Of a stretch of DNA of 64,000 nucleotides, positions 31,745 to 40,552 are shown one piece after another. Location: contig NZ_OY760064.1 of NCBI RefSeq assembly GCF_963662885.1, forward strand, positions 372,001-436,000, given 5' to 3'. Each line of letters starts with the position of its first letter. The stretch's first letter is position 1. This DNA is from an uncultured Pseudodesulfovibrio sp. (GTDB lineage Bacteria; Desulfobacterota; Desulfovibrionia; Desulfovibrionales; Desulfovibrionaceae). The position numbers and the translations under genes were made by a program. The notes beneath the pieces are model-generated. The model had not been told where the DNA came from and searched no databases. It worked only from the letters and a program-made list of their open reading frames with translations.

Positions 31745-33001
31745 ATGGATAAACTTATCATCGAAGGCGGGGTTCCGCTGCAGGGAAGCATTCAGGTCAG
31801 CGGCGCGAAAAACGCGGCCCTGCCTATACTCATGGCCTGTCTTCTGGCTGAAGGCAAAGTCTCTCTGACAAACGTTCCCCGTCTGGCCGACATAAACACC
31901 TCGCTCAAGCTGCTCAACATTCTTGGTTGTGAAACCACCTTCGAGGGCAATGCGGCTACCAGCCTGTGCACCGGCCTCAAGCCCGAGGCCCCTTATGATC
32001 TGGTCAAGACCATGCGCGCCTCGGTGCTCTGCCTCGGCCCGCTGCTGGCCCGGCTCGGCGAGGCCAAGGTGGCCCTGCCCGGCGGCTGCGCCATTGGCGC
32101 CCGCCCGGTAGACCTGCACCTGCGCGGCTTTGAGCGCATGGGCGCGGAGTTCGAGATCACCGAGGGCTACATCAAGGGATTCTGCAAGAACGGTCTCAAG
32201 GGTGCCAACATCACTTTGGACTTTCCCACCGTGGGTGGCACCGAGAACATTCTCATGGCTGCCGCTCTGGCCGAGGGGGAGACCATGATCGAGAACGCTG
32301 CCCGAGAGCCCGAGGTCGTGGACCTGGCCAACTTCCTCAACGCCTGCGGGGCCAAGATCACCGGTCAGGGCACCAGCGTCCTGCATGTGGAGGGCGTGTC
32401 TTCCCTGTCCGGCTGCGAATACCGCATAATGCCCGACCGCATCGAGGCCGGGACCTACATGGTCGCCGCGGCCATCACCGGCGGCGAGTTGGAAATTTTG
32501 GACTGCCCGTTTCAGGATCTGGATGCTGTCAGCTACAAACTGCGGGAAATGGGCGTCTGGCTTCAGGAAGAGGATAACTACGTCCTTGTCCGCCGGGCCA
32601 ACGGTCTGCTTGAAAACGTGGACGTGACCACGCTTCCGCACCCCGGCTACCCCACGGACATGCAGGCCCAGCTCATGGCTCTGATGTGTTTCGGCAAAGG
32701 CATCGGCACCATTGAGGAAAAAATCTTCGAAAACCGTTTCATGCACGTCCTCGAACTGGTTCGGCTGGGCGCTGACATCCGCCTCAGGGGCCGCACTGCC
32801 ATGGTCAAGGGGGTTGGCTCGCTCAAGGGCGCGCCGGTCATGGCCTCCGATCTTCGCGCCAGCGCCTCTCTGGTTCTGGCAGGGCTCGCCGCACAGGGTA
32901 CCACCACCATCGAGCGCATCTACCACCTCGATCGCGGCTACGAAAATATTGAAGCCAAACTCTCCGGCGTCGGCGCCCGTATCAAACGCGTCAGCGCCTA
33001 G
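31745..33001 (+). CDS. murA: UDP-N-acetylglucosamine 1-carboxyvinyltransferase
   Basis: A 418-residue enzyme that adds enolpyruvate to UDP-GlcNAc, the first committed step of peptidoglycan synthesis in the cytoplasm. The start VPLQGSIQVSGAKNAALPIL and DLVKTMRASVLCLGPLLARL are diagnostic. The catalytic Cys115, which fosfomycin alkylates, is in PGGCAIGARPVD. Cys is kept, so it is the fosfomycin-sensitive type. ATG 31745 follows AAAAAGGA; upstream sequence is tRNA-His. A terminator follows at 33026. Confidence 0.97.
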   Translation: MDKLIIEGGVPLQGSIQVSGAKNAALPILMACLLAEGKVSLTNVPRLADINTSLKLLNILGCETTFEGNAATSLCTGLKPEAPYDLVKTMRASVLCLGPLLARLGEAKVALPGGCAIGARPVDLHLRGFERMGAEFEITEGYIKGFCKNGLKGANITLDFPTVGGTENILMAAALAEGETMIENAAREPEVVDLANFLNACGAKITGQGTSVLHVEGVSSLSGCEYRIMPDRIEAGTYMVAAAITGGELEILDCPFQDLDAVSYKLREMGVWLQEEDNYVLVRRANGLLENVDVTTLPHPGYPTDMQAQLMALMCFGKGIGTIEEKIFENRFMHVLELVRLGADIRLRGRTAMVKGVGSLKGAPVMASDLRASASLVLAGLAAQGTTTIERIYHLDRGYENIEAKLSGVGARIKRVSA

Positions 33002-33025
33002 CGCGAAGAGAAAAACATGCATATC

Positions 33026-33058
33026 AGCCGGGCTCCCTCGTGGAGTCCGGCTTTTTTA
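33026..33058 (+). terminator. murA terminator
   Basis: An 11-bp stem with one mismatch (33026-33036 with 33042-33052) and loop CTCGT is followed by TTTTTTATT. It ends 24-50 bases past the murA stop. Confidence 0.85.
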
Positions 33059-33127
33059 TTGTCCCCGACGGCTGGAGGCATCCTCCCGCTCTTTCTCAAT
33101 CTTTTCGTTCCTGATAACAAAACACGG

Positions 33128-35557
33128 GTGAAGGATGCCTGCTGGACATATGATGAATCCGTGCCGGGGTTGTTGCCGTGGCAGGTCTACGTATTGGCTT
33201 TTGCCCTAGGCGTTTTGGCGATCCGGTTTCCGTTGGCCGGTGGGGCCGCGTTGTTGTTGCTCCTCGTCGCCGAGTGGGTGTTGCGCGGACGACAGTGCCG
33301 GGTGCCGGTTGTGGCCGTGATCTTGTGTGCGATTTTCGGATTCGCCTATGCCTCCCAGCGCACGCCGCTTTTCCCGGAAGAGATGCCGGGCTGGATGGCT
33401 GCGCGCCAGGCCGTGGTCCTGGAAGGTGTGGTGGATCGGGCCGAGCCGCGTCCCGGGCATCGGCTGCGAGTGATTCTGGACAAGGTCCAGGTCGATGCGG
33501 GGCAGGGAAGCGAACCGTTGCCTGGCGAGGTGGCCTGGTTCATCCGTAATCCCGACTACGTTCCGTTGCCGGGCCAGCATGTGCGCACCGTATCCAGAGT
33601 CGTGCCGGTGCGCAGTTTCGGCAATCCGGGGTTATGGGATTACCGCTGGTACTGGCAGCGGCAGGGCGTTTTTTGGCGGGCCTGGCCTTCGGGCAGGGTA
33701 AAGCCTGTCTGGGGTGAGAAACCGCAATCCTCGTTTGCCGGTATGCGAAGCCGGTTGCGGGAGCTGGTGGCCGAACATCTTCCCGCCACACAGGGCGGAG
33801 CCATGGTCCTGGCCCTGACCACGGGCGATCGGTCCCGGCTGGACATGGACACCATGGACGCGACCAGGGGCGCGGGGTTGGCCCATACGTTGGCCTTGTC
33901 CGGGCTGCACGTGGGGTTCGTGGCCGCCATGGGCTGGGGACTGGCCTATCTGGCCGGGCTGGTCTGGCCCGGATTGCTGCTTCGTCTGCCCAGGCCAAAG
34001 CTGGCCGTGCTATTGGCCGCACCGTTGGTATTGGTCTACGCCTGGCTCGGACAGCCGTCGGCATCGTTGGTCCGGGCTTCGGTCATGTTCGGCTTTTGGG
34101 GCATACTTCTTCTCCAGGGCCGGGGCCGAGTCCTCATGGACGGGTTGTTCTTCGCGTTGGCGGCCATCGTATTTGTTTCGCCGTTGTCCCTGTTCGATCT
34201 CGGCCTGCAGATGTCCTTGGCAGCAGTGGCCGGGATCGGCTTGCTCTACCCGTTTTTTCGCTTTCTTTTCGCCACACGGCGCAGGGGCGTGGTGCGGCTG
34301 CTTGCCTGGGCCGCGGGGACAATCGCCGTCAGCGTCTGTGCCACCCTGGCGATCATCCCCTTGGTGTCCTGGTATTTCGGGACGTTCAGCCCGAACCTTT
34401 TGCTCAATCTGGTCTGGTTGCCGGTCCTTGGGTTGGCGATCATGCCACTCGGGCTGCTTGGTTCGCTCCTGACCGTGTCTGCCTGGACCGCTCCAGCGGG
34501 CGCGGTGCTGCTCGGCCTTGCCGCGCGTATGGCGGACGGACTGCTCTGGCTGCTGGACGTGCTTCGAGGAAGCGGGCTGACCCCGGTCTTCGCCGTGTTG
34601 CGTCCTCTTTGGCCGGAGATGCTTGGGTTTGCGCTGCTTCTTGTTACGGCGGCGGTTTGTGTGCGGTCCAGGCGTAGGGTGCCTGCGGCGCTGGCCGGTT
34701 TGGGCTTCGTGCTGCTGGTTGCACCACATGTGCTGGTCATGGCCGAGGACAGCCGGGACCGCGTCAGCCTGACCATGCTCGACGTCGGGCTGGGCCAGTC
34801 CCTGGTTATCTCCCTGCCCGGTGGGCATCGTTGGCTGGTGGACACGGGCGGAGGGTCGCCCACCTACGATTTGGGCGAAGCCGTGGTCGGGCCATCTCTG
34901 ACCCTGGGGCGACCGCCCCGGCTGGACGGCATCTTCCTGTCACATCCGGATGTGGACCACAGCCATGGATTGCCGTATCTCATCGAGCGATTCAAGGTGG
35001 GGGCGCTGTATACCAACGGTATGCTTCCACGCGGGTTGACCGGCGCGCGGCTGGATCGGATTCTGCCCGTCAGCGGCGTTGCGGTGGAAACCTTGCGGGC
35101 CGGGGAGTCGGTGGGCCTGTCGTCCGGAGTTCGGGTCGCGGTTCTGCATCCGGACGACAATTATGCGGGGACACGGGCAAACGAACGGTCCCTGGTTTTG
35201 CGCCTGGAGCGGGCAGGGAGGTCCCTGGCGCTGTTGCCGGGCGATATAGAGAGCGGCGGCATCCGGGCCATGCTTGATCGTGGGGATGACGTTGCCGCCG
35301 AGGTCCTGGTCCTGCCGCATCACGGCAGCCGTCGCAGTTTTGAATCGGATTTTTATGCCGGGGTACGTCCCCAGGTCGTTCTCTGTTCCAACGGGTTCAT
35401 GAACCGCTATGGGTTTCCGGACCCGGGAGTGGTTGAGGCGGCTTCGTCGGCTGCTGGCGGCCGGGTTTTCACTACGGCGAGGAATGGTCGGGTTGTTTGC
35501 GTCTGGGACGGGCCAACAGGGCGGCTTGTAGTCCGGCCCACGGTTCTCTTGCCATGA
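33128..35557 (+). CDS. comEC: DNA internalization-related competence protein ComEC/Rec2
   Basis: An 809-residue inner-membrane channel protein for single-stranded DNA uptake. An N-terminal DUF4131 region with hydrophobic segments (about 10-60) is followed by an OB-like part, the ComEC core with many membrane helices from about 200 to 520 (HTLALSGLHVGFVAAMG, LDLGLQMSLAAVAGI-type motifs), and a metallo-beta-lactamase-like domain (LSHPDVDHSHGLP, LPHHGSRRS). I chose GTG 33128. The frame is open to ATG 33017, but that start would place the murA terminator inside the gene. No other uptake genes are nearby. Confidence 0.85.
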   Translation: MKDACWTYDESVPGLLPWQVYVLAFALGVLAIRFPLAGGAALLLLLVAEWVLRGRQCRVPVVAVILCAIFGFAYASQRTPLFPEEMPGWMAARQAVVLEGVVDRAEPRPGHRLRVILDKVQVDAGQGSEPLPGEVAWFIRNPDYVPLPGQHVRTVSRVVPVRSFGNPGLWDYRWYWQRQGVFWRAWPSGRVKPVWGEKPQSSFAGMRSRLRELVAEHLPATQGGAMVLALTTGDRSRLDMDTMDATRGAGLAHTLALSGLHVGFVAAMGWGLAYLAGLVWPGLLLRLPRPKLAVLLAAPLVLVYAWLGQPSASLVRASVMFGFWGILLLQGRGRVLMDGLFFALAAIVFVSPLSLFDLGLQMSLAAVAGIGLLYPFFRFLFATRRRGVVRLLAWAAGTIAVSVCATLAIIPLVSWYFGTFSPNLLLNLVWLPVLGLAIMPLGLLGSLLTVSAWTAPAGAVLLGLAARMADGLLWLLDVLRGSGLTPVFAVLRPLWPEMLGFALLLVTAAVCVRSRRRVPAALAGLGFVLLVAPHVLVMAEDSRDRVSLTMLDVGLGQSLVISLPGGHRWLVDTGGGSPTYDLGEAVVGPSLTLGRPPRLDGIFLSHPDVDHSHGLPYLIERFKVGALYTNGMLPRGLTGARLDRILPVSGVAVETLRAGESVGLSSGVRVAVLHPDDNYAGTRANERSLVLRLERAGRSLALLPGDIESGGIRAMLDRGDDVAAEVLVLPHHGSRRSFESDFYAGVRPQVVLCSNGFMNRYGFPDPGVVEAASSAAGGRVFTTARNGRVVCVWDGPTGRLVVRPTVLLP

Positions 35558-35662
35558 ATGTCCGTCTGATATAGAAGTACGAATAGGGGTCGAATTAGGC
35601 TCTGAAAATAAGTAAAGGGAGGCGGTTGGCCTGCACGGCAGCCGAGGTGGACGGACCAATAG

Positions 35663-36526
35663 ATGAACAACGACGTCAGACAGACTTTGCGTGAAGCCGT
35701 TAAGCGGATGCCCGCATTCCCACAGAGCATGCAGCATATCCTGGAGCTGTCCGGGGACATCAACTGCTCCCAGAAGGATCAGGTCGAAGTCATAAAAAAA
35801 GATCCGGTCTTTACCCTCAAGATATTGCGCCTGGTCAATTCTCCCTATTTCGGTTTGTCCAGGGAGATCACTTCCATCAACCACGCCAGCGTCTACCTTG
35901 GGCAGAACACGCTCAAGAATGTGGCCCTCGGCTTGGCTGCGGTAGACGCCATCCCCCGGTCCGCCGCCGACAAGCTGGATATGGGGGCGTTCTGGCTCCA
36001 TTCCCTGGCCGTTGCCACCTGCGCTGCCATGCTCGGCCGCAAGCTCGGGGTTTCCCGAGACGAGGTATCCACCTTTTTTGCCGTCGGTCTGCTGCATGAT
36101 CTCGGCAAGGTCGTCTTTGCCCTGTATATGCCGGAGCAGTATGAATCCGTCATTCGCGCGGCAGCCGAGCCGGGGAACATCCTGCATGAGTGCGAGCGTG
36201 AAATTCTCGGGGCCACCCATGCGGAGGCCGGCGGGTTGCTGGCCGAGAAGTGGAACCTGCCCGAAGAGATGCGGGATACCATCGCAGCCCACCACTCCAT
36301 AGGGGAAGGTGGTTCTTTCATGTTGACGGACTGCCTGTTCGCAGCCAATCAGATCAGTAAAAGCCTGTCCTTCGGTTCGGCGTGGGATTTCCATGTGGAA
36401 CCGCTGCCCTCGGGCGTGCAGAACCGGCTGGGCATGACCATAAGCGAACTCATCAAGGACATGCCGACCTTGGGAAAGGAAGTGGAGAACGCGCGTATTT
36501 TCGTCAGGCTTGGGGAATTCCGATGA
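35663..36526 (+). CDS. HDOD-domain signalling protein
   Basis: A 287-residue protein with an HDOD domain over residues 10-210 (LELSGDINCSQKDQVEVIKKDPVFTLKILRLVNSPYFGLS is the hallmark region, read in parts). HDOD is a non-catalytic relative of the HD-GYP phosphodiesterases and often couples to response regulators. The HD pair itself appears as LLHDLGKVV, so partial metal binding cannot be excluded. It is followed at 158 nt by a CheY-like protein that may be its partner. Confidence 0.87.
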   Translation: MNNDVRQTLREAVKRMPAFPQSMQHILELSGDINCSQKDQVEVIKKDPVFTLKILRLVNSPYFGLSREITSINHASVYLGQNTLKNVALGLAAVDAIPRSAADKLDMGAFWLHSLAVATCAAMLGRKLGVSRDEVSTFFAVGLLHDLGKVVFALYMPEQYESVIRAAAEPGNILHECEREILGATHAEAGGLLAEKWNLPEEMRDTIAAHHSIGEGGSFMLTDCLFAANQISKSLSFGSAWDFHVEPLPSGVQNRLGMTISELIKDMPTLGKEVENARIFVRLGEFR

Positions 36527-36684
36527 GCCGCGCTGTGTTCCTGAGTGCAAGTCGGCGTGGAGCACCAACCTGGAAAAACTGGAAATCCCGTCTTGAATTT
36601 GCCGAAGTGTTGCGCTTTTCATGAGAAAATGACATTGAAACATATCTCCAACTCAAGATGATGAGACTTACGGGAGGGCGAAAG

Positions 36685-37080
36685 ATGAAAGCGTTGATCG
36701 TGGATGACGATTTTTATAGCCGGAACATGATTCACGAAATACTTCGCCAGGTCGCCAAATGCGACATCGCAGTGAACGGCGAGGAGGCCATCGAGGCCTT
36801 TCGGCGCGGACTGCTCGACGGCGAGCCCTACGATTTGATTTGTCTTGATCTGCTCATGCCCGAACTGGACGGCCAGCAGGCTTTGCGCGAAATTCGAAAC
36901 CTTGAGCAGGAAAACGGCGTCAGCCCGCATAGCGAGTCCAAGGTTATCGTCACTACCATGCTCGCGGACGAGAAGGAAACGCACGACGCCTTCTTTCTCG
37001 GCGGGGCCACTTCCTATCTGGTCAAGCCCATCGACGAGGCAAAGCTCATGGACGAGATCAAGAGTCTCGGTCTCATCTGA
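36685..37080 (+). CDS. single-domain (CheY-like) response regulator
   Basis: A 131-residue receiver domain with no output domain. The acidic pocket is DDD at residues 7-9, the phosphoacceptor is Asp55 (ICLDLLMPELDG), the Thr switch is in VIVTTML and the Lys is in YLVKPID. ATG 36685 follows GGGAGGG; the first ATG of the frame at 36658 is less likely. The HDOD gene is 158 nt upstream. It may act by contact with that protein or with a histidine kinase elsewhere. Confidence 0.9.
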   Translation: MKALIVDDDFYSRNMIHEILRQVAKCDIAVNGEEAIEAFRRGLLDGEPYDLICLDLLMPELDGQQALREIRNLEQENGVSPHSESKVIVTTMLADEKETHDAFFLGGATSYLVKPIDEAKLMDEIKSLGLI

Positions 37081-37163
37081 GCGCACAACGCCCGCGAATC
37101 GAAGACTTTACAGCCGGGTGCCGTACCTCGAAGCGGCATCCGGTTTCGCGTTTGCGATCGGAT

Positions 37164-37192
37164 TTGAAGTTGGAGCCGTTTTCTAATATGTT
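37164..37192 (+). promoter_or_regulatory. possible promoter upstream of ricT
   Basis: TTGAAG (37164-37169), a 17-nt spacer and TATGTT (37187-37192). Transcription would begin near 37199, just before the hairpin at 37217-37241. Confidence 0.4.
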
Positions 37193-37214
37193 AACTCTCT
37201 TTGCTCGATACTTA

Positions 37215-37241
37215 CTCCCCCCGCGATAAGGGGGGCTTTTA
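37215..37241 (+). terminator. terminator or attenuator in front of ricT
   Basis: CCCCCC (37217-37222) pairs with GGGGGG (37230-37235), followed by CTTTTAT. It either ends the HDOD/CheY transcript or, if the promoter at 37164-37192 is real, acts as a leader attenuator for ricT-metG. Confidence 0.65.
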
Positions 37242-37257
37242 TACAGGATAGGAATTC

Positions 37258-38406
37258 ATGAGCCAAACACTTGGTGTTAAATTCAATGACTACGGCCAGG
37301 TCTACTACTTCGGCTCCGGCCCGTTCGTAGTCCGCGAAGGCCAGCACGTCATCGTCAAGACGGATCAGGGCATGGGCTTGGGAAAGGTCATCCTCGTCCG
37401 CCAGGCGCCCAAGGAAATGGATGACGAGGCCCCCGAGGGGCACAAGCCCATCTATCGGCTGGCCAACGAAAAGGACATGGAGGCCGTTGCCGAAAACGAG
37501 ATCCTGTCCAGGGATGCCTTCAAATTCTGCCGAGCCTGCATCAACACCCACAAGCTGGGCATGAAGCTGGTCGACGTGGAAGTCTTTTTCGACCGTTCCA
37601 AAATGGTCTTCTACTTCACCGCGCCCGGCCGTATCGACTTCCGGGAACTGATCAAGGATCTGGTCAAGGAATACCGTACCCGCATCGAGTTGCGGCAGAT
37701 AGGCGTGCGTCACGAAACCCAGATGCTGGGCGCCATCGGCAACTGCGGCCAGATGTGCTGCTGCCGCCGGTTCATGCGCAAGTTCGTTCCCGTGACCATC
37801 AAGATGGCCAAAGAGCAGAATCTGTTCCTTAATCCGACCAAAATTTCCGGTATCTGCGGACGGTTGCTCTGTTGCCTCAGCTTCGAACAGCAGGGGTACG
37901 AGGAGTTCCACCGCATGTGTCCGCGCGTGGGCAAGAAGTATCAGACCTCGCTTGGACACATGAAGGTGCTCCGGTCCAATTTCTTCAAGAAATCCTTATC
38001 CCTGCTTGACGAAAACTTCGAAGAGCAGGAAGTTTCCATTGACGAATGGAATGAAATAGTTAACAAGCCGCCGAGCGAAGAGGCCAAGGCGGAAGCCAAG
38101 GCCCGATCCGCTGCGCCCCAAGGACGCAGAGGCGGACGACGTCCTTCGCGGCCTGACTCCGGTGGCCAGCAATCCGGCGAGCCCGACTCGCCCGTGGCCG
38201 ACCAAACGCCCAGTGCCAGGGAAGAGAAACCTGCCCGGGACGACCGTAAACGCCGCCCCCGCAAGGATATGCCGCGCAAGGCGGACGCCCCGGAAGCCCG
38301 CCCTGAACAGGCGGCCTCCAGCCCCGATGGCGGGGACACGGACGACGCCAAGTCCAAGCGCGCTCGCAGACCCAGAAGGCGCAGGCGCAGGCCTCCCAAG
38401 AAGTAA
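37258..38406 (+). CDS. ricT: PSP1/RicT-type regulatory protein
   Basis: A 382-residue protein. Residues 1-250 match the PSP1 C-terminal domain (RicT/YaaT): VKFNDYGQVYYF, DVEVFFDRSKMVFYFTAPGRIDFREL, HETQMLGAIGNCGQMCCCRR and ISGICGRLLCCLSFEQ, the last two with the clustered cysteines that bind an Fe-S cluster in the B. subtilis Ric complex, which affects RNase Y action. From about 265 on the tail is low-complexity, rich in Lys, Arg and Pro (unlike the short B. subtilis protein). It precedes metG, a usual neighbour. Gene symbol rests on the PSP1 match only. Confidence 0.88.
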   Translation: MSQTLGVKFNDYGQVYYFGSGPFVVREGQHVIVKTDQGMGLGKVILVRQAPKEMDDEAPEGHKPIYRLANEKDMEAVAENEILSRDAFKFCRACINTHKLGMKLVDVEVFFDRSKMVFYFTAPGRIDFRELIKDLVKEYRTRIELRQIGVRHETQMLGAIGNCGQMCCCRRFMRKFVPVTIKMAKEQNLFLNPTKISGICGRLLCCLSFEQQGYEEFHRMCPRVGKKYQTSLGHMKVLRSNFFKKSLSLLDENFEEQEVSIDEWNEIVNKPPSEEAKAEAKARSAAPQGRRGGRRPSRPDSGGQQSGEPDSPVADQTPSAREEKPARDDRKRRPRKDMPRKADAPEARPEQAASSPDGGDTDDAKSKRARRPRRRRRRPPKK

Positions 38407-38451
38407 CGCCCGTTCGGGCGGCCGCTTTCGTCACGACAAGGAGAATTCGAA

Positions 38452-40392
38452 TTGCAACGTTTTTACATCACCACGCCCATTTACTATGTGAACGCCAAAC
38501 CCCATCTGGGCCATGCGTACACCACCACGGTGGCCGATTCCCTGAATCGCTTTCATCGGCTCATGGGCGAGGAGACCTACTTTCTGACCGGTACCGACGA
38601 ACATGGCGACAAGATCGTCCAGGCCGCGGAAAGCAACGGACAGACGCCTCAGGAGTATGTTGACGTCATCAGCAAACTCTTCCAAGACCTCTGGCCGAAC
38701 ATGAACATTTCCAACAACGACTTCATCCGGACCACCCAGCCCCGGCACAAGGAAGTCGTGCAGCAGATCCTGCAGAAGGTCTACGACGCCGGAGACATCT
38801 ACTTCGGTGAGTACGGCGGCCATTACTGCTTCGGCTGCGAACGTTTTTATACCGAGAAGGAACTGGTCGACGGGTTGTGCCCCGATCACCAGACCAAGCC
38901 CGAGTATATCGCCGAGAAGAACTACTTCTTCAAGATGTCCAAGTACCGCGACTGGCTCCTGGACCATATCAATAAGCACCCCGACTTCATCCGGCCCGAG
39001 CGTTACAGGAACGAGGTCGTCTCCCTGCTCGAATCCGGCGAACTCGAGGATCTGTGCATCTCTCGACCCAAATCCCGTCTGACCTGGGGTATCGAGTTGC
39101 CGTTCGACAGCGACTACGTGACCTATGTCTGGTTCGACGCGCTGATCAACTACGTGGCCGCCCTGGGTTGGCCCGACGGCGACAAGTTCAAGAAGTTCTG
39201 GCCCGTGGCCAACCACCTGGTGGCCAAGGACATCCTCAAGCCCCACGCCATCTTCTGGCCGACCATGCTCAAGGCCGCCGGCATCGAGCCGTACCAGCAC
39301 CTGAATGTGCACGGTTACTGGCTGGTGGAAGACACCAAGATGTCCAAGTCCATCGGCAACGTGGTCGAGCCCCTGGCCATGAAGGACGCCTACGGCCTCG
39401 ACGCCTTCCGCTACTTCCTGCTGCGCGAGATGTCCTTCGGTCAGGATTCCAGCTTTTCGGAAAAGGCTCTGGTCGGTCGCCTCAACGCGGACCTGGCCAA
39501 CGACCTCGGCAACCTGTTCAACCGCACCCTGTCCATGACCCACAAGTATTTCGGCGGCCAGATTCCCCGGCCGGACGTGGAGGACGTGGTCGACGCGGAG
39601 ATCAAGAAGATCGGGCAGGACGCCATGCAGTCCTTCCAGGACTTCTTCTCCGACTTGAAGTTCTCCCGTGCCCTGGAAGGCCTCTGGGAACTGGTTCGCG
39701 GCCTGAACAAATATATCGACGAGACCGCGCCCTGGGCCCTGTTCAAGGCCGAGAACACCGGGCGACTGTCCACGGTCATCTACGTGCTCCTTGAAAACAT
39801 GCGCAAGATCGCCGTGCATCTGTGGCCGGTCATGCCCGAGGCGTCCGAGAAGATGCTCGAACAGCTCGGCATCTGCTTTGCCCCGGAGAAGATCAACCTG
39901 CCCAAGGAACTGGACGTCTGGGGACTGCTCGAATCCGACATCACCGTGGCCAAGACCTCCAACCTCTTCCCCCGCGTGGAACTGCCCGCCGAGGAAGAGA
40001 AGCCGGAAAAGCCCGCCAAGAAGGCCAAGAAAGCTTCCAAGAAGGAAGAGGTCGAGGAAGCTGTCTGCGAGATCGAGTTCGAGGATTTCCAGAAGCTCGA
40101 TCTGCGCGTGGGCACGGTCAAGGAAGTGGAAAAACATCCTGATGCGGATCGGCTCCTGATCGTCAAGGTTGATACCGGCGACAAGGACCTGCGCCAGGTG
40201 GTGGCCGGGCTGGCCGATTATTTCGAGCCCGCCGACCTCGTCGGCAAGCAGGTCGTGGTGGTCGCTAATCTCAAGCCCCGCAAGCTGCGCAAGCAGCTCT
40301 CCCAGGGCATGATCCTGGCCGTGAAGACCGACAAGGGGATGGAACTTCTCACCCCCACCGGCGAAGTCTCTCCTGGCAGCAAAGTTAGCTAG
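38452..40392 (+). CDS. metG: methionyl-tRNA synthetase with C-terminal tRNA-binding domain
   Basis: A 646-residue class I synthetase. The first signature appears as TTPIYYVNAKPHLGHAYTTT, KMSKS is in DTKMSKSIGNVV, and a zinc-knuckle insertion has HYCFGCERFYTEKELVDG with CPDH. The C-terminal 110 residues (DFQKLDLRVGTVKEVEKHP) are a Trbp111/EMAP-II-like dimerising tRNA-binding domain, preceded by a Lys/Glu-rich linker. The start is TTG 38452 with AGGAG upstream; no ATG fits the conserved beginning. A 19-bp hairpin terminator follows. Confidence 0.96.
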   Translation: MQRFYITTPIYYVNAKPHLGHAYTTTVADSLNRFHRLMGEETYFLTGTDEHGDKIVQAAESNGQTPQEYVDVISKLFQDLWPNMNISNNDFIRTTQPRHKEVVQQILQKVYDAGDIYFGEYGGHYCFGCERFYTEKELVDGLCPDHQTKPEYIAEKNYFFKMSKYRDWLLDHINKHPDFIRPERYRNEVVSLLESGELEDLCISRPKSRLTWGIELPFDSDYVTYVWFDALINYVAALGWPDGDKFKKFWPVANHLVAKDILKPHAIFWPTMLKAAGIEPYQHLNVHGYWLVEDTKMSKSIGNVVEPLAMKDAYGLDAFRYFLLREMSFGQDSSFSEKALVGRLNADLANDLGNLFNRTLSMTHKYFGGQIPRPDVEDVVDAEIKKIGQDAMQSFQDFFSDLKFSRALEGLWELVRGLNKYIDETAPWALFKAENTGRLSTVIYVLLENMRKIAVHLWPVMPEASEKMLEQLGICFAPEKINLPKELDVWGLLESDITVAKTSNLFPRVELPAEEEKPEKPAKKAKKASKKEEVEEAVCEIEFEDFQKLDLRVGTVKEVEKHPDADRLLIVKVDTGDKDLRQVVAGLADYFEPADLVGKQVVVVANLKPRKLRKQLSQGMILAVKTDKGMELLTPTGEVSPGSKVS

Positions 40393-40411
40393 CCACGGTA
40401 CTGAAATATAT

Positions 40412-40452
40412 CCAAACAAAAGGGCCCCGCACTGCGGGGCCCTTTTGTTTGG
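40412..40452 (+). terminator. metG terminator
   Basis: A perfect 19-bp stem (40412-40430 with 40434-40452) with a 3-nt loop. The T-rich arm (CTTTTGTTTGG) supplies the uridines. It is nearly symmetrical and could also work on the minus strand. Confidence 0.85.
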
Positions 40453-40552
40453 CATGTCTTGGTCGGCCGGAAGCATGCCTTTGGCAAAGTGTTTGCATTA
40501 TCGTCTATCAAGTATGCCCGTTGCGTCAAAAAACGGGCGGTAAAGGTAGAGT

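Noticed and set aside
34940..36643. 567-codon minus-strand frame across the end of comEC and the HDOD gene
   Set aside because: It spans two well-supported plus-strand genes and reads as low-information sequence.
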